Shown piece by piece: positions 28,930-36,164 of a stretch of DNA of 36,164 nucleotides. Where the stretch lies: assembly GCA_036397255.1 (NCBI GenBank), contig DASWJH010000013.1, positions 1-36,164 of the forward strand, read 5' to 3'. The notes under the pieces were generated by a model that saw only the letters and a program-made list of their open reading frames with translations, was not told the origin of the DNA and made no database searches. The translations under genes were made by a program, and so were the position numbers. This DNA comes from Nitrospiria bacterium. GTDB lineage: Bacteria > Nitrospirota > Nitrospiria > DASWJH01. Position 1 is the stretch's first letter. Every line of letters starts with the position of its first letter.

Positions 28930-29367
28930 TTATGGCCAGTATTTGGCAGTGGATTTAATGTAACCCAGCAAAACATCTCTCCGCGCAACAATTCCCACCA
29001 GATGGCCATTATGAACCACCGGAACACGAATCAGGTGTTTGTTTTGGAGAATGTCACAGATTTCTTTTGCAGGTGTATCATACTGAACCACCTGGACGTC
29101 TTTTGACATCACTTCAGAAACCAGAACATCAGCCAAATTTCGCTCTTCCCTAAGCAAGTCGAGCAAGTCATATTCGCTAATAATTCCTAACAACCGATTT
29201 TGATCATCCACTACAGGAAGGCTGCCAAAACCGCCCTTTGTCAATTGCGAAGCCGCATACCTGCAACTATCGGTGGGCTGAATCGTCACCACGTTCCATT
29301 CCATTAACACATCTGCGGGGAGGGTCTTAAACTCCCGCTGTGTTGAAAGATACTCCACACGTCTCAT
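28930..29367 (-). CDS. Two-CBS-domain protein, copy 2
   Basis: 145 residues, the same length and domain layout as the CBS protein at 3,611-4,048. It shares STQREFKTL at the N-terminus (SSQRDFHSL in copy 1), FGSLPVVDDQNRLLGIISEY in the first CBS, VVQYDTPAKE between domains, and the GYIKSTAKYWP ending. It probably senses adenine nucleotides as a Bateman module; the target is unknown. AAGGAGG is six bases before the ATG. Confidence 0.87.
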   Translation of the reverse strand: MRRVEYLSTQREFKTLPADVLMEWNVVTIQPTDSCRYAASQLTKGGFGSLPVVDDQNRLLGIISEYDLLDLLREERNLADVLVSEVMSKDVQVVQYDTPAKEICDILQNKHLIRVPVVHNGHLVGIVARRDVLLGYIKSTAKYWP

Positions 29368-29828
29368 TTTAAACCTCCTTTATGCCTAAGCATCCTTTAA
29401 AAAACCATGGCTTTTTCTCTATTAAAAATCAATATTCAATTAACATGCCCTTGTCCCCATAAATCTTATAACTATTTAAAATAATTAAAATTTAATGATT
29501 CAAACGGGGATCTGATTTTCAAAAAAAAACCGAATTTGTGGAAATTTGCCCCACCTCATGGCAAAAGGAGGGGGGCTATTTGTCTGAAATTTAGGGCTTC
29601 AAAGATTTTATTACCCCTTCCCACTGTAGCGCCCCACAAATAACTTGAAATTTTAGGCTGTCATTTCGGCAATTACCCCCCAGCGGGAATGACGTGACGG
29701 CCTTAATTTTTTCAAGGTATTTATAAAACCCACACCAGTTAAGTTTTTTCCTTCTTTGTTTTGTTTTCTTTTTTTTAAAAACCCCCATTCATGTTCATTT
29801 AATGTTCCTATTTTATAATAAGCTTGAA

Positions 29829-29979
29829 AATCAGGATCGGGAGGAACCCGGGGGCCACGGACTGGGTGTGGGAATTGTGCAGGATATTGTGGACCAATAT
29901 TCCGGAAGTATAAAGTTTGGAAAATCCAAAAAATGGGGGGGGGTTTTTCGTTCTGGTTAAGATCCCAACCTTAAAATAA
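29829..29979 (+). pseudogene. C-terminal scrap of a sensor histidine kinase
   Basis: The + strand encodes GGHGLGVGIVQDIVDQYSGS followed by IKFGKSKKWGG, the G2-box end of a HATPase_c domain. After a run of Gs at about 29,935-29,943, the natural ending (FFVLVKIPTLK, stop at 29,977) is in another frame. No start, dimerisation helix or N-box is found upstream. The rest of the 29,368-30,089 gap holds only intergenic repeat sequence and the DUF2934 promoter. Confidence 0.7.
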
Positions 29980-30027
29980 TAATCCGGGGGAAAAATTAAC
30001 GTTTTATCTCCTCCTATCTGATAACCG

Positions 30028-30055
30028 TTGACAATTTTTTGGTTTAATATAATAT
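30028..30055 (+). promoter_or_regulatory. Predicted promoter of the DUF2934 gene
   Basis: TTGACA (30028-30033) and TAATAT (30050-30055) are 16 bases apart. The region is AT-rich and lies 35 bp before the start codon. Confidence 0.6.
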
Positions 30056-30089
30056 ATCAACTGGTCAATTCTAAAAAAAGGAGGATGCC

Positions 30090-30389
30090 ATGAATGGCCA
30101 ATTAGACGTTGTTCAAATCGTTCGAGAAAAAATAACCAAAAAAGCGTATGAGGTCTATGAGCTAAAAGGAAATATCCCGGGCCACGAACTCGAGGATTGG
30201 TTGGAAGGAGAAAGGTTAGTGTTTACTGAACTTTTATTTCCAGCTCCAGCCAAAAAACAAAAGGCACCAGCCAAAAAAAAGACTATGGCTCAAACAAACG
30301 CGAAAACCCCATCCGATACAAGGTCCAAAAAAAGAGGAGCTTCAATTCCTAAAGCGGATAAACCGACTTTTTTTTCACCTTTCTGGTAG
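30090..30389 (+). CDS. DUF2934 domain protein with basic tail
   Basis: 99 residues. The first half contains the DUF2934 motif (VREKITKKAYEVYELKGNIP followed by GHELEDWLEGERL). The second half is a Lys- and Ala-rich, probably disordered tail (APAKKQKAPAKKKTM), histone-like in composition. The domain has no established biochemical role. AGGAGG stands five bases before the ATG, and the gene has its own near-consensus promoter. It is full length. Confidence 0.8.
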   Translation: MNGQLDVVQIVREKITKKAYEVYELKGNIPGHELEDWLEGERLVFTELLFPAPAKKQKAPAKKKTMAQTNAKTPSDTRSKKRGASIPKADKPTFFSPFW

Positions 30390-30405
30390 ATGCAGCTACT
30401 CCCAT

Positions 30406-30954
30406 TCAATTTCCTGAATTTTTTGATATCAGCACCTGTAAGGCATCCGAATAGGCTTTGAAGGCTCTTTCCCCGAACAGAACAAAACGGACCTGTTCAA
30501 TTTCTGGGTGTTCCTTTATATATTCTATGACCGTTTTCAAAGCCAATTGGGCTGCCAACTCTAATGGGTATCCATAGGCCCCTGTGCTAATAGAAGGAAA
30601 AGAAATGGTTTTAATTTGATGCTGCGAGGCAAGTTTTAAGGAGTTCCGATAGGCACTCGCCAAAAACTCTGCTTCCTTTCCTTTACCATCCTTATAAAAC
30701 GGGCCCACGGTATGAATCACATATTGGACTTTTAACCTTCCTCCCGTGGTTATCCGGGCTTCACCTGTAGGACAGCCCCCTATTTTTTTGCATTCCTCCA
30801 AAATTTTTGGACCTCCCACACGATGAATCGCACCATCCACTCCCCCACCCCCCAGGAGGGTTGTATTCGCCGCATTGACAATGGCATCGGTATTCTGCTG
30901 GGTAATATCCCCTTCAACACACTCAATGGTAGATTGACTTATTTTGACTTTCAT
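30406..30954 (-). CDS. Macro-domain protein (YmdB-like ADP-ribose hydrolase)
   Basis: 182 residues. IECVEGDITQQNTDAIVNAA, LLGGGGVDGAIHRVGGP and FPSISTGAYGYPLELAA are the ADP-ribose-binding motifs of the O-acetyl-ADP-ribose deacetylase group. It should remove ADP-ribose from proteins or hydrolyse O-acetyl-ADP-ribose. Its ATG overlaps the stop of the upstream methyltransferase (ATGA), so the two are translationally coupled. Confidence 0.9.
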   Translation of the reverse strand: MKVKISQSTIECVEGDITQQNTDAIVNAANTTLLGGGGVDGAIHRVGGPKILEECKKIGGCPTGEARITTGGRLKVQYVIHTVGPFYKDGKGKEAEFLASAYRNSLKLASQHQIKTISFPSISTGAYGYPLELAAQLALKTVIEYIKEHPEIEQVRFVLFGERAFKAYSDALQVLISKNSGN

Positions 30955-31745
30955 TTCTTTTTTCCCCAGGTGGAAAAAGTTGCATAATAGGTTGCCCAGA
31001 AAGAGAGTTCATCACAAAGTTTTATATAAAGGTCCACATCCTTGGAAAGGGTTTTTCCCGTTTTTAATAAAGGTTCTCTCAAATACTCAACGGATCTTTT
31101 CATGATTTGAGAAACCCCGGATCCACCTTTGGACATAAAAGCAGAAACATCCGTACCCAAATTCTGAAGACCGTGGTTTTGAAAAAGAGATGGTACCTTT
31201 CGGCCCATTCGCCATTGGATCCCCATCGATTGATATAATTCCTTAATAGCTTCCGATATTCGGGTAAACGTTCTTCCCCAATCATCCTCAAAATTTGAAG
31301 GAAAGGCTATTCCGAAATCAGGTTCCTCCAATAAAATCCAACCTCCAGGTTTTAGTGAATGATTCAAAATGGAAAGGGCCCTCTGATATTCAGGGATATG
31401 CATCACCACATACCTCCCATGGATCATATCAAAACTTTCTGGTTTAAGTTTCGAATCCAAGATGTTCATTTTTTGAATAGTTAAATTGGATGCTTTTGTT
31501 TGGGCCGCAAACCGGATGTCCAAATCAATCGCGGTAACCTGCCCTTTAGGACCGACTTTTTCCAGCATCCAGTTCATGACGGAACCTGCCCCGGGACCTA
31601 ACTCGAGGCATTCCATGCCAGATTGTATCCCTAGCTGATGGAGGAGGTGAAATGTTTTAGGGTCAAACTCCCGTTCAATGAGGCGCAACCTTTCCCATTC
31701 TTGTTTCTCGGTTGTATCCGCAAATACGTATTTTTCTTTTTTCAT
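30951..31745 (-). CDS. Class I SAM-dependent methyltransferase
   Basis: 264 residues. Motif I is MECLELGPGAGSVMNWML, followed by VTAIDLDIRF, FDMIHGRYVVMHI and LKPGGWILLEEPDFGIAF, the canonical Rossmann methyltransferase order. The substrate is not evident. The gene is the first of a two-gene operon with a macro-domain protein. Confidence 0.85.
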   Translation of the reverse strand: MKKEKYVFADTTEKQEWERLRLIEREFDPKTFHLLHQLGIQSGMECLELGPGAGSVMNWMLEKVGPKGQVTAIDLDIRFAAQTKASNLTIQKMNILDSKLKPESFDMIHGRYVVMHIPEYQRALSILNHSLKPGGWILLEEPDFGIAFPSNFEDDWGRTFTRISEAIKELYQSMGIQWRMGRKVPSLFQNHGLQNLGTDVSAFMSKGGSGVSQIMKRSVEYLREPLLKTGKTLSKDVDLYIKLCDELSFWATYYATFSTWGKKK

Positions 31746-31925
31746 CTCTTTTTTATTTTTTCTTCATAGTTCTTGCTTCCTTTCGGAAATCGGTTACTCC
31801 TATTTCATTTTCAACCCGTTCATTTGTAAAAAAAGGTCGGTTTAATTAAACAGTTTTTAACTTCCTTCCTTTTCAATTACCTGTTATCCTTAAAGGCAAT
31901 ATTGGTTTAAAAAGGGTCCGGGTTT

Positions 31926-32249
31926 ATGGAGAAAGAAGAAAAACTATTTCTAAAAATTTCCAAAAAACTTGAAAAGGAGAACCGTTCTGTCCGCCCTGGC
32001 AAAATGATGTCTTCCCCCGGGATCAAATACAAAGACAAAGTGTTTGCATTTTATCACAAAAAGCAAATGGTATTCAGACTGGGGAAGGGTTTTGATCCGA
32101 ATTCATTTAAAATCAAAAAATATAGTCTACTCAACCCTTTTAAAAATAAAGCTCCCATGTCAGGGTGGTTTGAAATACCTTTTTCCGAACAGACCAAATG
32201 GGAAATCCTGGCAAGGGACGCCTTACGAAACCTATTCCCGAAAAATTAA
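31926..32249 (+). CDS. TfoX-N/YjbR-like small protein
   Basis: 107 residues. MMSSPGIKYKDKVFAFYHKK followed by QMVFRLGKGFD and PMSGWFEIPF follow the pattern of small TfoX-N/YjbR-related proteins (short alpha/beta proteins with no catalytic signature). Function unknown. AAGGG is about nine bases upstream of the ATG. Its stop overlaps the ancestral stop of the convergent pseudogene. Confidence 0.6.
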   Translation: MEKEEKLFLKISKKLEKENRSVRPGKMMSSPGIKYKDKVFAFYHKKQMVFRLGKGFDPNSFKIKKYSLLNPFKNKAPMSGWFEIPFSEQTKWEILARDALRNLFPKN

Positions 32250-32643
32250 TTCTTTTTAACATATTTCTGTTTTTTATAAAAGTGATAACCCATTTTCGTA
32301 AGATTTTTAAGTTCCTTAAAAAGGACCCGATCAATGGTTTTGAAGTTGAAGCAATGGTTTTGAAGTTGAAGCAATACTTTCCATGCATCCGCTTCCGAAG
32401 TGAGTCTGATATTATTTTTAGAATCCTGGGATCTACATAAACAGGCATGAGATGAAAACTGACATAACTTTTTCGGGTTTGAACTGCCCCAAAAAAGAGG
32501 GGTTTCTTATTCTCCAAGATATGAAAAGTATCCAAATAGATATTCCCTGGCCCATCTTCTTTGCAGTCTAATACCCTCTTGTAGGGAAGCATTATTCTTC
32601 GCAGTATCCGAAAAACCGGTGTCAGTTGCTTATTTTGAACCAT
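32246..32643 (-). pseudogene. DUF1801-like or related small protein, frameshifted by a 20-bp tandem duplication
   Basis: The N-terminal 97 residues are intact, with NIYLDTFHILENKKPLFFGA and VSFHLMPVYVDPRIL of a family of small uncharacterised proteins. A 20-bp unit is present twice in tandem (32336-32355 and 32356-32375), which shifts the frame. Removing one copy restores DRVLFKELKNLTKMGYHFYK and then KQKYVKKN with a stop at 32246, giving a 125-residue protein. The unshifted frame instead reads through to 32140 inside the neighbouring gene. Confidence 0.8.
32336..32375. repeat. Perfect 20-bp tandem duplication inside a gene
   Basis: GGTTTTGAAGTTGAAGCAAT occurs twice without a mismatch. The length is not a multiple of three, so the duplication destroys the reading frame of the minus-strand gene. 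Confidence 0.95.
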
Positions 32644-32913
32644 TGGAGTTGCTCAAAAGGTCGCGGGACATAGAAAGGTCATCTGTTTTAATTTTGATTA
32701 GATTTTTTATAAAAAAAAATTCTAAATCCTCATTTTTAAAAGTTAATTTTTGCCCTGCTCAACTATATCCCTCAATGGGTATGTAAAGACATTCCAATGG
32801 ACAAACCATTTAAAAAAGGTTCTGCTTATATAAGCATTGATTATGAAAACCCACCCATGTTATAGAACATAATTCAAAAATAGACCCTATCATTTCTTTA
32901 AAGTGGAAAAAAG

Positions 32914-33504
32914 ATGAATCACCGCTGCGGCTGGGTAACGGAAGATCCGCTTTATATCGAATATCATGATCAGGAATGGGGCGTACCCGTTTTTGATGAT
33001 CGGAAACTGTTTGAATTTCTGATTCTCGAATCTTTTCAGGCAGGTTTAAGTTGGTTGACGATCTTAAAAAAAAGGAGAAACTTTACAAAATCGTTTAGCC
33101 ATTTTAACCCCAAAAAAGTTGCACAATACAGCAAGAAACAGTTTGATGAATTAATGGCCAATGCTGGGATTATACGGAACAGGTTAAAAATTGAGGCTGC
33201 CATTAATAATTCAAGACAATTTTTGAATATTCAAGAAGAATTTGGAAGTTTTTCCAATTACAGTTGGGAATTTGTGGATAAACAACCCATTCAGAACCGA
33301 TGGAAAAACCTAAAGCAGGTTCCCGCAACAACCAAAGAATCTGACGCTTTCAGCATGGACCTCAAAAAAAGAGGCTTTAAATTTATGGGATCAACTGTTG
33401 TTTATGCCCACATGCAGGCCGTAGGGATGGTCAATGATCACACGATCAACTGTTTTCGGTATAAGGAGGTCACTAAAATCTCAAGGAAAAACCAACAGAA
33501 ATAA
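32914..33504 (+). CDS. tag: DNA-3-methyladenine glycosylase I
   Basis: 196 residues. It begins HRCGWVTEDPLYIEYHDQEW with Cys5 and His18; His176 and Cys180 (NDHTINC) complete the zinc site known from Escherichia coli Tag. The catalytic-pocket glutamate corresponds to Glu39 in ESFQAGLSW. It removes 3-methyladenine from alkylated DNA. It appears single-gene, with 260 bp of AT-rich, gene-free sequence upstream. Confidence 0.93.
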   Translation: MNHRCGWVTEDPLYIEYHDQEWGVPVFDDRKLFEFLILESFQAGLSWLTILKKRRNFTKSFSHFNPKKVAQYSKKQFDELMANAGIIRNRLKIEAAINNSRQFLNIQEEFGSFSNYSWEFVDKQPIQNRWKNLKQVPATTKESDAFSMDLKKRGFKFMGSTVVYAHMQAVGMVNDHTINCFRYKEVTKISRKNQQK

Positions 33505-33572
33505 AAAAGCGGAGAATTTAACACCAGGAATTACGGGAGTCCGGTACCAGCGGGCTAACCTCAATGAATGGT

Positions 33573-34106
33573 TCATAAACCGTCTTCTTTTATATATCGG
33601 AGTTGAACAATTCCATTTGGGTAAAATTTAGGGTCAACCATTTTTATTTTTTCCAATGAGCCTTTTGGGGCAAAGAGGGAGATCCCCCCGCAAAGAAAGA
33701 TAGGAATGATCGAAATAATATATTCTGTGATGAGTCTTTCCGCTCTGAAAGAAGAGGCTAATTTTCCACCCCCCACTAACCATACCCGCAGTAGCCCATG
33801 TTTTATAATTTCCTCCTTAAAATCACAAGGTTCACCTGAAAAAATAGTGACCTCTGGCTCTTGTGTTTTGAAGCTGCGTTTGGAAAACACCCAACAGGGT
33901 TTATGGGGATAAGGCCATTCACCAATCGCCAGAACCTGTTCATAGGTTTTGCTTCCCATAACAAGCCCATCAACGGATCCATAAAAGCGCTGGTATCCGT
34001 AGTCTTCTCCAGTATTTTCAAAGGGGGATAGCCATCGAACACCACCATCAGGGGTCGCAATAAACCCGTCGAGGCTAGTGGCCACATAATAGATAATCTC
34101 TGACAT
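33573..34106 (-). CDS. Dihydrofolate reductase-family protein (RibD C-terminal domain-like)
   Basis: 177 residues. The N-terminus YYVATSLDGFIATPDGGVRW, then VDGLVMGSKTYEQVLAIGEW with VWLVGGGKLASSF near residues 105-125, match small RibD_C/DHFR-like reductases (YyaP/YwjB type). These bind NADPH; the substrate is unknown. ATG 34106 is preferred, and GTG 34115 is in frame. It is convergent to tag with a gap of 68 bp. Confidence 0.85.
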   Translation of the reverse strand: MSEIIYYVATSLDGFIATPDGGVRWLSPFENTGEDYGYQRFYGSVDGLVMGSKTYEQVLAIGEWPYPHKPCWVFSKRSFKTQEPEVTIFSGEPCDFKEEIIKHGLLRVWLVGGGKLASSFRAERLITEYIISIIPIFLCGGISLFAPKGSLEKIKMVDPKFYPNGIVQLRYIKEDGL

Positions 34107-34203
34107 GGCGTTCACTTCTGCTTACAAACGGCTCCTGTTCCTAACCATTTTTTTAAGAGACCTATTACTTTCTTCCCCGGTATTTTTACCAACGGCAACA
34201 AAA

Positions 34204-34602
34204 TCATTTCAACATCTTTCCTAATTTTTCTTTATCATCTTCCGTCGGTTTATGGTTCAAATCATAAATAATAGCGGCCAATTCCCGAACAGCAGGTGGG
34301 GCCGATTTATCTTCCATAATTTCGGTCAGCTTCTTTTTATCTGATGAAGAGGGCTTATGGTTTAGGTTAAGCATGACATTCGCCAAGGTCCGCTCCCAAT
34401 TTGAAGCAGATTTATCTTTAATCATTTTTTCAAGCGTGGCTTTTTCAGAAGAACTTGGACTATGGTTTAAGTGAATCATAATATCAGCCATTTCATGGAC
34501 CCCTTTACTCATGGATGATTTCTCTGACCCCGCAAATCCAAGCTGTCCCCCTGAGAAGACCAAGAAAGCGAACAGAGCAAATAGGAACAATTGTTTCTTC
34601 AT
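34204..34602 (-). CDS. Secreted protein with three 35-residue repeats
   Basis: 132 residues. An N-terminal signal peptide (LFLFALFAFLVFSGGQLGFA) precedes three consecutive repeats with a period of 35 residues, with LNH at 45-47, 80-82 and 115-117. Each repeat has a helix, LNHxP, a Ser/Asp-rich turn and a Lys-rich helix ending in DKSAx. Function unknown; a periplasmic helical scaffold is plausible. GGAGG is six bases before the ATG at 34602; ATG 34605 is directly next to it. Confidence 0.75.
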   Translation of the reverse strand: MKKQLFLFALFAFLVFSGGQLGFAGSEKSSMSKGVHEMADIMIHLNHSPSSSEKATLEKMIKDKSASNWERTLANVMLNLNHKPSSSDKKKLTEIMEDKSAPPAVRELAAIIYDLNHKPTEDDKEKLGKMLK

Positions 34603-34689
34603 CATACACCTCCTTTAGATTGCCTAAAACACCTTGAAAGGTTAAATACTTTTTCCCAAAAAAAAAAGAACAATCCTTTTCCTTAATTT

Positions 34690-34821
34690 TCAACCCTCAT
34701 TGGCATTGGAATATTCTTTCTGTAGTTCAATGAAGCATTGTTCACATACATCCTGATAAGATGTCCGTTGATCATATAAAGTCACCGGGACTTCTTTTCC
34801 ACATTGATGGCATAAATACAT
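34690..34821 (-). CDS. Very small zinc-ribbon protein
   Basis: 43 residues starting MYLCHQCGKEVPVTLYDQRT and ending IELQKEYSNANEG. Two Cys pairs, Cys4/Cys7 and Cys26/Cys29, form a likely zinc ribbon. AGGAG lies six bases before the ATG, strongly supporting translation. Function unknown. It is 85 bp upstream of the repeat-protein gene, on the same strand. Confidence 0.7.
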   Translation of the reverse strand: MYLCHQCGKEVPVTLYDQRTSYQDVCEQCFIELQKEYSNANEG

Positions 34822-35632
34822 TATTTCTCCTTTATCATTTAAAAAAAACAGGCCGAAAAAAAATAAAAAGCTCTGTCGAAAAAATTACACCCCCTTGAAT
34901 TTGGTAAAACCCAGGAGATGAATTCAATAATGGACTCTCTAATGAAACCCTCTTGGTCTGAGTGGACCCGAATACCATTTCGGTTGGGCTCGGGAACTCT
35001 AACCACCAATGAGTTTCAAATTAAGGGGTAGAAATTGAATTCAAATGATAAGGAAGAAAGGAGGGGGTCTAATAAAAAACCAAAAATGATCGGTTTGACC
35101 AGTGCGGTTTCCTGTAAAAATGGCCTGTGGTTCAAAACTTGGGAATAAAACTGGGATCAGGGTTTGACCTGAGGAATGAACAAAGGTTGCGGAAGAACAC
35201 GTGCCATTACAAAAATTAGATAAATGCTGTGAAGCAAGGCGTGTTGGTTTCCCAGCGGTCAAGGGGTTCTCCACCCATTCGAAATTTATTGGTCCCGAAA
35301 GAAAAAGAAAAACGCCGGTTAAGCAAAGAGCGGTTTGTTTTAAGTTCAAAGTTATTTTTTTCAATTTATCAACCAATTTCCAATTTTTAAGAGTCTTTTT
35401 ATTCTTATTTAAAAAAATAAAGCCCTATCATATTTTTTTAGACCTTTTTATGTCAAGTTTTTTTTTAAAGTTTAAAGGGGAAGAAATGCTGAAGTAATTA
35501 GAATTTACTAATTTTTTTAAGGCATGTAATATTAATTATAAAAACAAAGGGTATCTTTTCACGTTTGATGTGATCTTAAAAAAAGTAAATCCTATGTTCT
35601 GCTAAACGGGTCCCTTTCGAGTGCCCAAGGGT
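34822..35632. other. Long AT-rich stretch with at most one doubtful gene
   Basis: Apart from the possible secreted-protein frame at 35,041-35,376, no gene, RNA or strong repeat is seen. The 35,380-35,600 part has long A and T runs. Confidence 0.4.
35041..35376 (-). CDS. Possible secreted hypothetical protein
   Basis: 111 residues from a TTG start, with a hydrophobic segment near the N-terminus (ALCLTGVFLFLSGP) like a signal sequence, then HLSNFCNGTCSSATFVHSSG and QTDHFWFFIRPPPFFL. The two Cys could form a disulphide. No family is identified, and the start lacks a good ribosome-binding site. Gene status is uncertain. Confidence 0.35.
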   Translation of the reverse strand: MVDKLKKITLNLKQTALCLTGVFLFLSGPINFEWVENPLTAGKPTRLASQHLSNFCNGTCSSATFVHSSGQTLIPVLFPSFEPQAIFTGNRTGQTDHFWFFIRPPPFFLII

Positions 35633-36001
35633 TTAACCCCCAGAGCGTTTTACGGTCCAACCCTGTTTCTTAAGCTCATCCACCAACCGATCACGGTGAT
35701 CGCCCTGAATCTCAATGACACCTTCTTTGACCGTCCCTCCAGAACCACACTTTTTCTTTAGCTGTTTTCCAAGATTTATAAGCTCAGAATAAGCAAGGGG
35801 TACCCCCGTAATAATGGTCACACCTTTTCCCTTACGTCCTTTAGTTTCCCTTCCCACCCGAACAACCCCATCTCCTTTAGCGGTTGACCTACCCCGACCA
35901 CACACACATAAGCTCTTTGGTTTGCTGCAAGCGGGACACATTTTCCCATGCTCAGTGGAATAAACAAGACCGCTATCCTCTCTAGCTCCTTTTGCTTTCA
36001 T
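35633..36001 (-). CDS. yciH: SUI1/eIF1-like translation factor (YciH)
   Basis: 122 residues. The N-terminus has a Cys set ([13 protein letters not shown], Cys22-Cys34) that could bind zinc. The SUI1 domain follows, about residues 55-120 ([40 protein letters not shown] and [15 protein letters not shown]). Homologues act on the small ribosomal subunit and improve start-codon selection. The remaining 163 bp to the window end holds no supported gene. Confidence 0.9.
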   Translation of the reverse strand: MKAKGAREDSGLVYSTEHGKMCPACSKPKSLCVCGRGRSTAKGDGVVRVGRETKGRKGKGVTIITGVPLAYSELINLGKQLKKKCGSGGTVKEGVIEIQGDHRDRLVDELKKQGWTVKRSGG

Positions 36002-36164
36002 CTGTTGGCTTTTCTTCTTAAAAAATTGGGTCTTCGTGTAATCGAGTGGGTAAAAATTGTTAAAAAGTGTTTAAGGTCCATACAGGGCAAGGGTCAAGTC
36101 AAAGTCATTCTGTGGTTGAAGCCTTTGAAGTATTAGAGGTTCCTGCAAAATCCAGTTCGTCATT

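Noticed and set aside
29591-29788. Minus-strand open frame of 65 residues
   Set aside because: It covers an intergenic repeat with the GGGAATGAC motif, has no ribosome-binding site and has low-complexity Lys-rich composition.

Overview
The window looks like a chromosomal segment of an uncultured or poorly studied anaerobic or microaerophilic bacterium. Gene content recalls Nitrospirota and neighbouring phyla: a group 3b [NiFe] hydrogenase, an N-type ATPase, a 2-oxoacid oxidoreductase, a TreT-like glycosyltransferase and a DUF2934 protein. The assignment rests on protein character only and is an inference. No rRNA, tRNA or CRISPR array was seen.

Layout. 1-2,270 is an accessory patch: the N-terminus of a REP-associated transposase abutting a broken membrane-protein gene, a DUF1801 gene, and a higBA toxin-antitoxin pair between 29-bp direct repeats. 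2,268-4,048 holds a TreT-like trehalose synthase and a two-CBS protein. 4,524-10,772 is a compact N-ATPase operon, atpD-C-Q-B-E-F-A-G; atpR is not in its usual place, and the c subunit has Met where the Na+-ligating Gln/Glu is expected. 10,800-16,375 (minus strand) is a gamma-alpha-beta 2-oxoacid oxidoreductase followed by an FAD/NAD(P)/Fe-S subunit with fused ferredoxin clusters, a monohaem cytochrome c and a UspA protein. Divergent from it, 16,764-20,775 encodes the four subunits of a group 3b hydrogenase, followed by its protease and hypF, hypC, hypD and hypE (to 26,371).

From 26,500 the window becomes a mosaic of small genes: a REC-only regulator and a PilZ protein, a phage-like divergent repressor module, a truncated CopD-like gene, a second CBS protein paralogous to the first, a histidine-kinase scrap, DUF2934, a methyltransferase/macro-domain pair, a TfoX/YjbR-like gene, a gene frameshifted by a 20-bp tandem duplication, tag, a DHFR-like reductase, a secreted protein with three 35-residue repeats, a 43-residue zinc-ribbon protein, and a SUI1/YciH factor.

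How the core may work together (inference): the hydrogenase exchanges electrons between H2 and NADP(H); the oxidoreductase, through its NAD(P)-binding subunit, could exchange electrons between 2-oxoacid/CoA chemistry and NAD(P)H; the N-ATPase couples ATP to an ion gradient. Together they form a cytosolic redox and energy island. Intergenic spaces carry dispersed C/T-rich hairpin repeats.
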